From NCBI GenBank assembly GCA_963921195.1, contig OY992537.1, positions 77,444,894 through 77,508,893 of the forward strand: a DNA stretch of 64,000 nucleotides, given 5' to 3'. Position numbers and translations under genes: made by a program. The DNA is from Pegoplata infirma. Lineage: Eukaryota; Arthropoda; Insecta; Diptera; Anthomyiidae. Of this stretch, positions 10,701 to 21,309 are shown one piece after another (position 1 is the stretch's first letter; the number at the start of each line of letters is the position of its first letter). The notes under the pieces were generated by a model. The model ran no database searches. It was not told where the DNA came from and worked only from the letters and a program-made list of their open reading frames with translations.

Positions 10701-11075
10701 GTAAAGCAAATCTGAGTCAACATGATCATACAAATACTTAGAAACATTTTTGTTTGTTTCGAACTTTTTATTAACCCATTAAAAAACACAGATTGAATTA
10801 ATGGTATACAATATACTAATAATTAAAGTTGGTAAACATTTTGGTTGAAATCGAACTTTTTAATTTGTTAACCCGTTAAATAAAGTTAAGCATTTTCGTA
10901 CCAATAAGATTATGTTGAATGTTTACAACGTTAAGCAAATGTACAATTGCGATTTGCAATTTGATGCAAATAATATTTGTTTGCATAAAAAAAAATTAAA
11001 TTGGTATTACATAAATTACATAATAAAACAACAACAAAAAATAAAAATTTGGGGTGGTACAAATCGTTCACCACA

Positions 11076-11275
11076 GAATCCTTGGACGGATATTGACCAA
11101 ATTCAAAATTTTTCTTGATCTTATCGATCTTAACAAGTGTTCCAAATTTTAACGCTCTTACTTAACTCCTTCTATTTTTGGCCACTCTTTACATGAAGAC
11201 GCAACACTGTGCGGAGCTCAAAATTTTGAACTCCTCGCATAGACCGGCTGGTCCATAGCAATACCACATGTTCCT
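11076..11275 (-). mobile_element. 3' untranslated tail of the LINE remnant
   Basis: About 200 bases between the ORF2 stop and the edge of the gypsy LTR, with no poly-A tail seen. The gypsy element apparently inserted into or next to this LINE tail. The matching flank lies left of the window, so the target duplication cannot be tested. Confidence 0.5.
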
Positions 11276-11767
11276 TCAGCGACGAGGATAAAACGCGTTA
11301 GTCCATGTTGCAAACAATTTAACGCGCATAAGGTCCATAACTGCGATTTCTTCCAGATTCTCGAGTTCTGCTTTGCCTAAAATTTGTTTGCGATGCCTGG
11401 GCAATGCGGGGCATTTGCACAGGATATGTTCAACTGTTTCATCCGTATTCGGTTCATCACATCTTCTACAATTGGAATCAGAGATGAGTCCAACTGTTCT
11501 TGCGTTGAAAGCAATTAGGCAGTGTACCGTGACCACTCCCGTGAGTAAACGACATTCTCTTCTGTTAAGAGAAAGTAGCTAGCGAGTTCTTCCGAGGTCG
11601 TAACGCGGCCAGATTATTCTGGTAATTCTGCTTGTACTTAACTCTCGCCATTTCCTGTTCGCCATGGAAATACACTGACAATCACTTCTCGATCTGTAGT
11701 GCTGCATTGGGGGATCAATATGAACAAAGTCTCCTACCCCATCTGTACCCAGTTTTGCAAGCTCATC
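11276..11767 (-). pseudogene. C-terminal remnant of a LINE ORF2 (I/LOA group)
   Basis: Reading the minus strand from 11767, one frame holds the end of an RNase H-like domain (DELAKLGTDG), then WRELSTSRITRIIWPRYD, then a typical LINE C-terminus with a CCHC-like cluster (CRRCDEPNTDETVEHILCKC) and a terminal stop at 11276-11278. One in-frame TAG (11579-11581) breaks it; the rest has no frameshift. The 5' side is cut at about 11767, where a DINE-type repeat begins. It is the same broad LINE type as the element at 59871-64000, whose 3' part is outside the window, so direct comparison is impossible here. The element is dead. Confidence 0.85.
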
Positions 11768-12205
11768 TTATGTTCCTAGGCAGGTTAAGTTCGTAAATGA
11801 GCAAAATCGGACCAGGGGGAAAAAATTTCCCCCTTGAGAACTAAACCAACCTCTGAAAAATACCATTGTTTTACATGATTTTTTGTATTTTTGCTACAAG
11901 AAGTTCAAAGTCATACATTTGGCCCCAGAGAATTAGAAGTTCGCCCCCTTTTTTGCTCGTGGAATAAAAAAAAAAATTAAATAAAGATAAACTTGTATTT
12001 CTTTAGTGCAAAAAGCATAAAAATGAATTTTTAAACACATATTCGAGAGGAAATTTCCCCCCCTCCCAGGTACCACAACTGACCCCCCCCCCCCCCCCCC
12101 CCCCCAAAAAAAGAAAACGCCCCTGCAATTTTTTTTTTAATTTTGTGCATGTTGTAGAAGATTTGGCATAGCCGAATTTCACTTGTCTTGTTTTCACTCT
12201 TACTT
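11768..12205 (+). mobile_element. DINE/mini-me (Helentron-like) 3' fragment
   Basis: It begins with a segment (GGCAGGTTAAGTTCG...CCAGGGGG...CCCCCTTGAGAACTAAACC) that is shared with 39590-39665. It ends with an AGCCGAAT-type terminal motif near 12165-12180 and a CTTACTTGTTT-like end. A 23-base C run lies at 12083-12105. Confidence 0.6.
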
Positions 12206-12234
12206 GTTTTTGCTGATTTTAACCATTTTTTTGC

Positions 12235-13060
12235 TAGTTTTACAATATTTTTTGTCATTCCGTTTGTAACACCTCGAAATATTTGTCTAGGTCCCCATAA
12301 AGTATATATATTCATGATCATCGATCGATTTTAAGACGATCTAATGAAGTCCGTCCGTCCGTCCGTCCGTCTGTCTGTCTGTTAAAAACACGCTAGCTTT
12401 TGAAAGACCTTACGAAGGCTCCTGAAGTTTGGCGTATATGTTGGACATTTACCTGGTCAGGTTGGTATTGCAATCCAGCGAAATCGATCCAGTTGTTCAA
12501 AAGTTATGAGCGAAAGACTGAATAACGGTAAGGGTTTTTTTGTGAATTTACGAGATAAAAAACACGCTAACTTTTGAAAGGCAATTCTGAGTTGATGCTG
12601 AAGCTTGGCATATATATTTGTCGTTTCTCTGGCCTAGTTCGTATTGAATTTCAGCCAAATCGGTGAATCAAAAGTTATTAGCAAAACCGTGAAATTAAGA
12701 TTATTTTCACCCTAAATTCACGTGTTGAAACCCCGTTAAACATGTTTTTAAGACATTGGTAAATCAAAAAACTATTTTACAATGTATTTTTGTCACTAAA
12801 AAATATGTTTACACTAAAACAAAAAAAAATACACTCAAAAAAAATTTTCCACTCCAAAAAAAATGTACACTTAAAAAAATTAGTAAATTATTTTTTTTTT
12901 TTCAAAAATTACTTAAAAAAAAGTTTTTTTACACAAAATAAAGTATTTCTAATCAAAAATGTTATTTTTTCACATTAGAAAATTCACTATCACTTAAAAA
13001 GGGCATTGGGAGGGTATTCACAGATTCGGCCAAGTCGAATTTAACTTTTCTATTTGTTTA
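12235..13060 (+). mobile_element. DINE/mini-me element with (GTCY)n
   Basis: Shows the family's order of parts: GTCATTCCGTTTGTAACACCTCGAAATATT, CCCATAAAGTATATATATTC, a core ending TTTTAAGACGATCT, then a (GTCC)n(GTCT)n microsatellite at 12350-12381, ending near 13050 with the hairpin ATTCGGCCAAGTCGAAT (13024-13040). The middle (12780-12990) is degraded A/T-rich sequence. No coding capacity. Known family architecture: DINE-1/mini-me elements of Diptera. Confidence 0.8.
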
Positions 13061-13189
13061 TTCCTCTTTTTCTCAAATATTTTGTTTGTAAAAGAAAAGT
13101 CAATTAGTTTCCCACAAACTCCCTTATTTAAGCATACTTTTCCGATGGACAGAGTTTTTTAGCCTCTGGAAAATGTTTTAGAGTTTAAA

Positions 13190-13795
13190 ATTTTTCGATG
13201 GAAAATTTCCAGAATTTGAGAATTTTTCTATATAAAAGAGACTCAGAATCTGCGAATTTTTCAATAGGAAAAATGGCTCACAATCTGAGAATTTTTCTAT
13301 AGAAAAAATGTCTTAGAATGTGAGAATTTTTCAGTAAAAAAAATGTCTCAGAATCTGCCAATTTTTTGTAGAAAAAAATGTCTCAGAATCTAAGAATTTT
13401 TCTGTAAATAAAAGCCTCTGAGAATTTTTCTAAAGAAAAAATCTTTGAAAATCTAAGAATTTTCCTATATAAAAAATATCTCAGAATCTGAAAGTTTTTC
13501 TATAAGAAAAATGTTTAAGAATCTGAGAACTTTTCTATAGTAAGAATGTTTCAGAATCTGACAATTTTTTTATAGAAAAAATGCCTCAGAATCTGAAAAT
13601 TTTTCTATAAAAAAAATGTTTTAGAACTTTTCTATAGGGAAAATATCTTAGAATTTTTCTATAGAAAAAATATCTCAGAATCTGAGAATTTTTCTATAGG
13701 AAAAATGTCTCAGAATCTGAGAATTTTTCTACTGAAAAATGTCTCAGAATTTAAAAATATTTCTATGTTAAAAATTTCCCAGAAAATGTTCCTAT
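13190..13795. repeat. diverged palindromic 35-bp satellite array (A-centred strand)
   Basis: About 17 degenerate units of the form TCTCAGAATCTGAGAATTTTTCTATAGAAAAAATG. The dyad centre reads AGAATCT, so the array is in the opposite orientation to the T-centred arrays at 15190-16245 and 36400-38300. Confidence 0.85.
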
Positions 13796-15189
13796 ATTTT
13801 AAAGTAAAACAAGAAGTTGAAAATTGTAAAGAAAAAATTAAAAAAAAAACATGGAAAACAAAAAAACTTAAAAACTAGAAATTTGTTTTTTGTGTCTTCT
13901 AAATTGCTGACAAATTTATTTTTTTTTTTAACAAACAAAAATTTCAATGTCTCTTGAAAAATCCTTGTTAATATAGACCAGATGTTGTTTTTGTTCTTGA
14001 TTGTCTTGCATACATGATGGGTTTAAGTTTGTGTTGTCTAACCAAATAAGTTGTTTTTGAAATTGTGATGAATTCAATTTTAATACAAACACAATGTCAA
14101 AGTAACAAGTTGATTTAGATGTAGTTCTTATTGTTAGTTCTGTAAAATCAACACAATAATAACCCAGCAAAAACTTGGAAATTATTATTCATTCCCAATT
14201 GGATTACCTGGTAATGGGAATATTGATTTTTGGGACTAGTTTTGTGCATGGCACTAGGCAACAATTAACCTTGTCCTGGTTTGAAAACGATCTTTTTCAC
14301 TTAAGACCAGTTTAGAACCGGTCACAGGACCGATTCTGTTCCTCACAGGGTACTTGGTAATGGAAGTTTATGCTGAAAATTTAATTTAAAATGCATGATG
14401 TCCTACACGGAGCATCATAAGTTTTTTTTTTTTTAATATAAGGTAAAAAACTTGTAATACATGTATCTATTTCTATTACCAGTCTCGGATCCAGCTCTTG
14501 GTTTTGGGAACACAATTTTTTTACACCAAAAAATTCTATTACAGGAAAACTTAGGAAAAACGGATTTTTATTAATACGTTTAACCATTTTCCTCTTGTGT
14601 ATTAATACTTTTTCTATTAAAACATTCCCAAATTATAAAAATCAGAAAAGAAAAGTTTTTAAAACTAAAGAAGAAGTTTTACAATTTTCTTCAGAAGTCT
14701 TAAATTTAAAAAATTTTATAAACCGGCAAACTTTTCGTGTCTCGAACATTTTTCGTACATAAAAGAATAGTAGTAAAATTTCAAATAATAAAACTTCTGA
14801 AACATTTTGACTAAAAACAATGTTTTCATACTCAGATTCTAAAATATTTTTCATGTTGAAAACTTTTATAGTTCTAAGACAAAATTATGTATGTCCCAGT
14901 CTACAATATTTTGAATTGACAATGTTTTTAATTTTAAATAATTTACTCCATAGACAAAATCTAAAATTTTTGAATACATTTTCCACAGAAAATTTCTTAG
15001 GTTCTAAAAAACTTTTTTCTATTGAAAAATTTTCAGAATTTATTAAAAGTTGGCATATTCTGAAAAAAATTTCCTACGCAAAATTCTTAGGTTCTTAAAA
15101 ACATTTCTATTGAAAAAAATAGAGATTAGACACATTTTACGGCTTTAATGCATTTTTAAAATTTTTGAGACAATTTTCTAGATTCTAAA
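13796..15189. other. AT-rich sequence without a recognised gene
   Basis: 13796-14640 holds no recognisable element apart from a CCCAGCAAAAACTTGG motif near 14160 of a kind also seen near 9810. 14640-15189 contains very diverged pieces of the 35-bp satellite (CTAAAA..TTTTTC..AAAA phrases), grading into the array on its right. Confidence 0.5.
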
Positions 15190-16245
15190 ACAATTTTTCT
15201 ATACATCATGTGTACATACAAAAATCTCCGATTCTAAAACATTTCCTTTACAAAAAGTATCGGATTCTGAGACATTTTTTCCGTTAAAAAAGTCTTGGAT
15301 TCGAGACATTTTTCCCGAAAAAAAAGTCTTAGATTCTTAGATGTTTGTTCCACAAAAATGTCTCAGATTCCGTGACATTTTTCCTATAAAAAAGTCTCAG
15401 ATTCTGAGATACTTTTGCTGTAGAGAAAATCTTATATTCTGAGACATGTTTCCTATAGCAAAAAGTCAGATTCTAAGAAATTGTTCCTATGGAAAAAGTC
15501 TCAGATTCTGAGATATTAGTCCCATTAAAAAGGTCTGATATTCCGTGACATTTTTCCTTTAAAAAAGCCTCAAATTCTGAGAAATTTTTCCTATAGAAAA
15601 GTCTCTGATTCTGAAACATTTTTCTTAAAAAAAAATCTCAGATTCTGAGACATTTGTCCTTTAGAAAAAGTCTCAGATTCTGAGACATTTTTCCTATAGA
15701 AAAAGTCTCAGATTCTGAGATACTTTTGCAGTAGAAAAAATCTTAGATTCTAAGACATGTTTCCTATAGCAAAAGTCTCAGATTCTAGGACATTTTTCCT
15801 ATAGAAAAAGACTCAGATTCCGAGACATTTTTCCTATGCAAAAAGTCTTAGATTCTGAGACATATTTCCTACAGAAAAAGTACCAGATTATAAACCATTT
15901 TTCCTACACAAAAAGTCCCAGATTATAAACCATTTTTCCTATAGAAAAAGTCTCAGATTCTGAAACATTTTTCCTATAAAAAACCTCTCAGATTCTGAGA
16001 CATTTTTCCTGTAGAAAAAGTCTTAAATTCTAAGACATTTTTCCTATAGAAAAAGTGTCAGTTTTCCTATAGAAAAAATCTCAGATTCTGAGACAGTTTT
16101 CCAGAGAAAAATTCTCAGATCCTGAGACATCTTCCTAAAGAAAAAGTTTCAGATTTTGAGACAGTTTTCTTTAAAAAAAATTCAGATTCTGAAAATGTCT
16201 TAGATTTCATATTTCCTATAGAAAAAGTCTCAGAATCTGTAGCAT
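15190..16245. repeat. palindromic 35-bp satellite array (T-centred strand)
   Basis: About 29 units close to GTCTCAGATTCTGAGAC followed by ATTTTTCCTATAGAAAAA. Units differ from each other by several substitutions and short indels, so this array is older than the homogeneous core at 36614-37488. Confidence 0.9.
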
Positions 16246-16373
16246 TTCTCAATTTCCCGTTTTTAGCCAATTCAAAATAGAGATATCTCGAAAGCCGGCT
16301 TTATATATCTTTTTATATATTTGTTTTTGTTTATTTGTTTTCTATTTGAAAAAATATCCGACCTTTGCTGACA

Positions 16374-17433
16374 CACTCAGAAAAAAAATGAACTAAAAAA
16401 TGGGAAAACTAACTAAATTCAACGAATATTGATAATGATTTAGCTCCATTGCCATGTTTTCCTTCTTTTAAGTTCATATTTTTCTTAAAAATAAGGAAAG
16501 AAAAAAATTTTAATAATATGCCAATTTGAACCAAAAAATGGGAAAAATTTTATTTCAACTTAGTTCATACACATTTGAGTACCCGATTGGGTGAAGGCCC
16601 CGTTGGGTTCGGACCGATAGGTTCAGACCCCGATGGGCCCAGACCCAGTTGGGTTCCTTAAGAATCTTATTTTTTGATCCAAAATTTTTGTCCGTTTCGC
16701 TCTACCTTGCTTAGTTTTTGAGATACGTGAATTTAGGGGACCGCTGGGGTCTTGAGAATTTTAAAAACTCGATAACTTTAAAACTATTACTCGAAGAGCT
16801 TTTCGGTATTTGGAAGCCTTGTTCTCCGTGTTAAGGGCTTCAAAAATGCTTTTGAACTTTTGTTATGTTGGCATTATTACCGAGATATGAGTATTTTAAA
16901 ATTTTCGGGAATGCCAACTTTTTTAAATTCAAAGTTAGGACCCATTGGGGTCCACACATGTGAAGAGGACCGGCGATACTATGGTGATTCAAAGAACCAA
17001 AAATGGCCTCCATTTTTCTCTATCTGGCTTAGTTTTCGAGATATCGCCAATTTAAGTTTTTGGAAAAAAAAATTGCTCGAGTTATTAAAATTTTACTAAA
17101 ATAGTGGAAAAAACTTCCTCAAATCTAAGAAAATGAACTAATTAGTAGAAAATTACGTCCTAAAACTAAAGAAGTGAAATATGTCTTAAAAATAAAGATT
17201 TTTGTAATATATTTAGGGAAAATTTTTTTGGCGGTAAGAATTTCTTCGATGTATTTGGGAATTTCATTTAAGGAAAATAATGGACTATTTAACAGTACAT
17301 GAACTTAAATTTTTTCCTAACACTTAAGAAAATTTCCCAACTTTTAGTTAAATTTAACTAAATTGTGGGAAAATTTATAAACTATTTTGAAGAAAATTTT
17401 TCCAAAGTTTAAGTTAAGTCTTTTTTTTGAGTG
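16374..17433 (+). mobile_element. CACTCA-ended non-autonomous DNA transposon, copy 1
   Basis: Termini are CACTCAGAAAAAAAATGAAC and, inverted, CACTCAAAAAAAAGACTTAAC. A 2-bp target duplication CA flanks it (16372-16373, 17434-17435). The same element recurs at 51671-52727 (same strand) and 57306-58239 (opposite strand) with different 2-bp duplications. Inside are phrases such as TTAGTTTTCGAGATATCGCC and GGGTTCGGACC. No transposase frame. Ends and short duplication suggest a CACTA (EnSpm)-like superfamily; this is inference. Confidence 0.75.
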
Positions 17434-17442
17434 CATGTATAT

Positions 17443-17633
17443 AAGAATGGCACGAATTTTGACTTTTACGGCCAGGCATATTATGGTTAATTTTGGTCAA
17501 AAAAACTTTATATTTAAATTTTTAGCCAAATCAGACAATTTTAACCTGTGTTGATGTGAGGTTAAAGTTTGACCCTGAAAAAAAATTTTTAAATCGATAA
17601 AATTCAAAAAATTTCATTATTCGTGCCACCCTA
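17443..17633. mobile_element. small inverted-repeat element (MITE)
   Basis: Ends match as AAGAATGGCACGAATTTTGA and, inverted, TAGGGTGGCACGAATAATGA. Flanks atgtatat/atatatag agree at 6 of 8 positions, weakly supporting a hAT-type 8-bp duplication. It abuts CACTCA copy 1. Confidence 0.4.
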
Positions 17634-18100
17634 ATATATAGATATTTCCGAAATTTCCCCTCACTTGGGATTATGGGAATGTCATTTGGTCTTCGGAAGT
17701 ACCTCTGACATGTCAGCGAGTCTTTACTTACACTGACAACTGTATAAAATTCCTACATCGTTTTAATACTCGTGCGAACTTCAATTTCTTTTAGAATTCA
17801 AAAACAAAAGCCCCACATCAATTTAAAGATTTTTCTACACATATTTCTCTTAAGTATGTTACAGATACATCATCACAGTTCTCCACTACCTAAATGTGAA
17901 AATTTTAGGAATTTTAATAGACAACATATGGTCAAATTTCCTATAACTTTCTATTCAAATAAATCAAAAATACATTGTTAAATTGTGCAGAAGTGTAGTT
18001 TAACATGGATGGTTTAGAAGAGGTGGGTGGTAGGTATTTCAGCAACATGTTATGCATACATTTTTATAAGGGTTTTACAAATTAAGGAAAACACACAAAA
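17634..18100. other. no recognised feature
   Basis: AT-rich sequence. Short open frames lack protein-like composition and I could not link the stretch to a repeat family. Confidence 0.4.
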
Positions 18101-18104
18101 TACA

Positions 18105-18690
18105 AAACATTGTAAAAGAAAACAAGTAAAAAAGTTGAATTCGGCCCTACCGAATGTTTTAATACCCTTCACAATGAAAAAGAGATTATTTGCAAAAAAA
18201 AAAAAAAATACACCGAAAAAAAAAAATTTGATAAAAAAAAGATTCCGCGAAAAAGTTTTTTTGGTAAAAAAAATATATGCTGCTACTTGTTTAAATACCA
18301 TTTGGTGTACAACTATGTTCTCATGTGTCGACCATCAGCCGAATTCAAGCTACTTTGTATTTTTTGGTTATGTGGAATGTACCAAAATGTTCGTGGTGTC
18401 CTTACATTTTCGTACATAGCTTTTAAACCGCTATACCTATATCGGTCAATGCAATAGCAAATATAAATTGCAAAGTTTCAGTCATAACTGTCTAATATTT
18501 TGTCCGAAATTTCAACGGACAGAGGTACAGACAGATGGACATCGCTAGAATATTTTTGAATCGATCACTTATCAATATTATATACACTTTCTTGGCTCTC
18601 AGACCGATATTTCTATGCGTTACAAACGAAATGACTAACTTATATACACCCTCCACCACTTACAATAAGTGAAGGGTATAAAAAGGTTTC
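18105..18690 (-). mobile_element. DINE/mini-me element, minus strand
   Basis: The 3' end is at the left (reverse of ATTCGGTAGGGCCGAATTCAAC and CTTGTTTTC). The 5' end is at the right, where the reverse strand reads TACCCTTCACTT..AGTGGTGGAGGGTGTATATAAG, then GTCATTTCGTTTGTAACGCA, the GCGATGTCCATCTGTCTGTACC microsatellite remnant and GAAATTTCGGAC. Compact at about 580 bases. Confidence 0.75.
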
Positions 18691-18886
18691 AAAATTATAC
18701 CAAACTTAATATAAATTGTAATTGTATTAAATATTAGTTGATTGTTGTTTAAATTGGGAAGAAAACATGTGCTAGAAACATTATTTACAAAAGGTTATAG
18801 CACAAAATTTTATTGTTATTCTTTTTTTCAACATTATAAAATATTGAATTTAGAAACATTTGTAACCCTTCACGAGGCATGTACAT

Positions 18887-19030
18887 TAGGGCGGAGCGAG
18901 AAATGCTTTATCGCAATTTTCGTTTCGCCAAAGATCATTTAAAAAAAAATCAAAAATTAAGTTTGATCAGATCTTCTTAATTTTGGATTTTATGAGGTCT
19001 TGTTAATCACATCTAAAAAAAATAGCAATA
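18887..19030 (+). mobile_element. partial copy of the TAGGGCGG hAT-type element
   Basis: Starts TAGGGCGGAGCGAGAAATGC, matching the terminus of the element at 38553-39562, and keeps the GATCAGATCTTCTTAATTTT and TTGTTAATCACATCTA segments. No matching right end was found, so it is truncated or rearranged. Confidence 0.6.
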
Positions 19031-19289
19031 TCTCGAAAACTGTTTTCGTTTTGAAACTTTGGACTTAATTTTAGGCCGCACCGAAAAATTTTACTTAGAA
19101 AATATATGTAAAATATCGTGGATCGGAAAGTTTTTTTTTTAATTTGTAAACTGTAATACCAAAATCGGAATGGGATGAAACCAAAAATATTAAAATTTAC
19201 ATTTTTCATAACAAAATCCGCAAAGTTGTTTAAGTTTATTGCGAGATTTTTTACACGCATTTGAAGTTGGTAAACTATTATTATAATAA

Positions 19290-20036
19290 CTAGATGGCCC
19301 GGTCCGCGTTGCTGGCCCAAATATAAGATCAGTGTTATATTTTGTCTCGCTTCAAATATATAGCCCTGCAAAAAATTTTATGAATTTCTGGGCTTAGAAC
19401 AATTTGTGGGCGTGGTTTAAAGGACATGATTAGGCAGATAATCATCTTCAAATTATATTTTTGGAACTAAAAAAAAAATACCATGTCTTCGACTTTGCGA
19501 ACTGTACAAATTTAAAACTTCTTTAGTATCATTACGAAAAACACAAATCAAATTACTCATATCCTTCGTTCTTATATTGAGCTATTGCCTTGAGTTCAAA
19601 CAAACCTTTATAGTTTTCCCGAATTTTCCATTTTTCCGGGACATTTTTCTCATTTGTATTTCGTTAAAAACCTAATTAGAGATTAGTAGTCGACATATTC
19701 AAACAATTTGGTAAGTTAAACTTATACATATGTTAACAGTGGCGGGAACATCTTTTGGGTTTGGGGGATTTTTTTTTTTACTTGGAAAAAAAATCATAAA
19801 TTCACCTTTGTTGACGAGCAAACAAAAGGTATACGTTTTTTTACAAATAAAAAGTGATGGCAAAGCTATAAAATCATCATTAGTTTTTGCCGAAGGAGGT
19901 TTGTTTTTCATGATCATATTTCGTTTAGATAAACTTTTTTTAATTTGTTTTAAAAAAAATTGTAAATTTTTCGTATACATAAGAAGAGAATTTTTTAATA
20001 AAAGAAATTCTCCCAACATAGAAAACATCAGATGTT
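19290..20036. repeat. repeat-derived sequence beginning ACTAGATGGCCCGG
   Basis: A segment starting ACTAGATGGCCCGGTCCGCG (from 19290) with a GTGGGCGTGG phrase at 19409-19418. It may be the far end of the element whose other end is the ATAGATAGATT at 23958-23968. The rest (19480-20036) holds no recognised feature. Confidence 0.35.
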
Positions 20037-20340
20037 GAGACATTTTTCGTGAAAAAATTATTTTTTATAGTGAAAATGTCTCAGAATATAATACTTCTTC
20101 TTTACGAAAAATGTCTCAGAATCTGAGACTTTTTTCGTATAGAAAAATTTTCAGATTCTAAAAATTTTTTTCACAGAAAAAGTCTCAGATTCTGAGACAT
20201 TTAACTATAGAAAAAGTCTCATATTTCAGAATCTGAGACTTTTTTCGTATAGAAAAATTTTCAGATTCTAAAAATTTTTTTCACAGAAAAAGTCTCAGAT
20301 TCTGAGACATTTAACTATAGAAAAAGTCTCATATTTTAAA
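20037..20340. repeat. 35-bp satellite fragment with exact 110-bp tandem duplication
   Basis: Satellite units in mixed orientation. Bases 20117-20226 are repeated at 20227-20336 without visible change, each copy holding one A-centred and one or two T-centred units. This is a recent local duplication. Confidence 0.85.
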
Positions 20341-21300
20341 GCATTACACAGGGCAACACTTTTTTTTGCCCGGGTTCTGATAGCTAATTTTGGGTAATTG
20401 GGGTACGCTGATTTCAAATCTGCCTTCCGTTTTTTTGGGTCAGCTCTAGTTTTCGAGATATAGCCGAAGGAAACTTTGAAAATAAGCTATTTTTGGCATA
20501 TTTGTGAGTCCATATTTTCCTACACTGGTTTTGTATTAAAAAAGTGAATGGCGATTTTAGGTATGGTGGATATGCTGATTCCAAAAATGCCCTTCGTTTT
20601 TTTGAGTCATCTTTAGTTTTTGAGATATTGCTAAAATAAAATTTTAAAATTCTCAATTATTCCAGAATTCGATAAAAAATTTTTTTGTAGTTTTATGTTT
20701 TAAGAGAGGTGCCATGCCCCTTAACCCAATCTTGCCTATATTTTCTACAAAGTTAAGCAAACAAAAATTAGCATCCTGTACTCAAATTTGTTGAAAAATA
20801 TTTTTCAGAAGCCAAATAAAAGCAGTTTGTTGTTTTGGGTTACATGGGAGGTGCCACGCCCACGCCACCTACCCACACCACACATTCCTTAGAACATTTC
20901 CCAAAATCAAGTAAGCATATGATGTAAATATAAGGTCAATCACAAGAGTGGTTTGACTTTAATGATGAAAGGAATTTTTCGAAATATACTTGCGTCATAA
21001 CTCGAAATCTAAAGCTGTCAGAAAAAAGTTAATAACAGTTTTGGAATCCTCGCCTCCAATTTAGTTAAGTTCGTGATTAAAACTCAGGTTTTAAAATAAC
21101 TGTTGGAAATTATAGCCTTGCGAAGTTGGTAAAAAACGCAACTTTTTGACTCTTTAACAGCGATTTGCTCGCGAACGCGAGCTGATGGAAAAAAATCGGA
21201 TAACAGATTCGGAATCAGCACACTAAAATATAAATATAAATCAGTTGTCAAATGTCAGGCAAATTCAAAAAGGTCATTTTTTGTGACCCTGTATTATTGA
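20341..21300. other. unclassified repeat-like sequence
   Basis: Two related units at about 20398-20465 and 20568-20632 share GCTGATTYCAAA...CTTCGTTTTTTT.GAGTCA.CTTTAGTTTT.GAGATAT. Further right is a GGGAGGTGCCACGCCCACGC phrase (20848-20867). No gene. Confidence 0.4.
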
Positions 21301-21309
21301 CACATTTTT

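Larger units (their letters stand above)
7393..11075 (-). repeat. 5' LTR of the gypsy element, about 3.7 kb
   Basis: The outer end is fixed by the direct repeat with 1-583, and the inner end by the primer site. On the minus strand it starts TGTGGTGAAC and ends ACATTACA, so it has TGT...ACA termini. Near the inner end are a TATA-like TATATATA (7700-7707) and, about 95 bases downstream on the minus strand, an AATAAA (7604-7609). This suggests U3 of about 3.4 kb, R of under 100 bases and U5 of about 200 bases. Only 583 bases of the partner LTR are visible, so I cannot exclude a later insertion in this copy's U3 making it look long. Small reading frames inside (for example 9535-9804) show no protein-like composition. 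Confidence 0.7.

Noticed and set aside
12031..12321. Gly-rich frame
   Set aside because: The glycines come from a 23-base C homopolymer.
18027..18419. 130-residue frame
   Set aside because: Spans a DINE element 3' end and poly-A runs; Lys/Asn-rich composition without any motif.
19003..20043. Several overlapping frames of about 100-120 residues on both strands
   Set aside because: AT-rich non-coding composition, antisense pairs, no recognisable domain.
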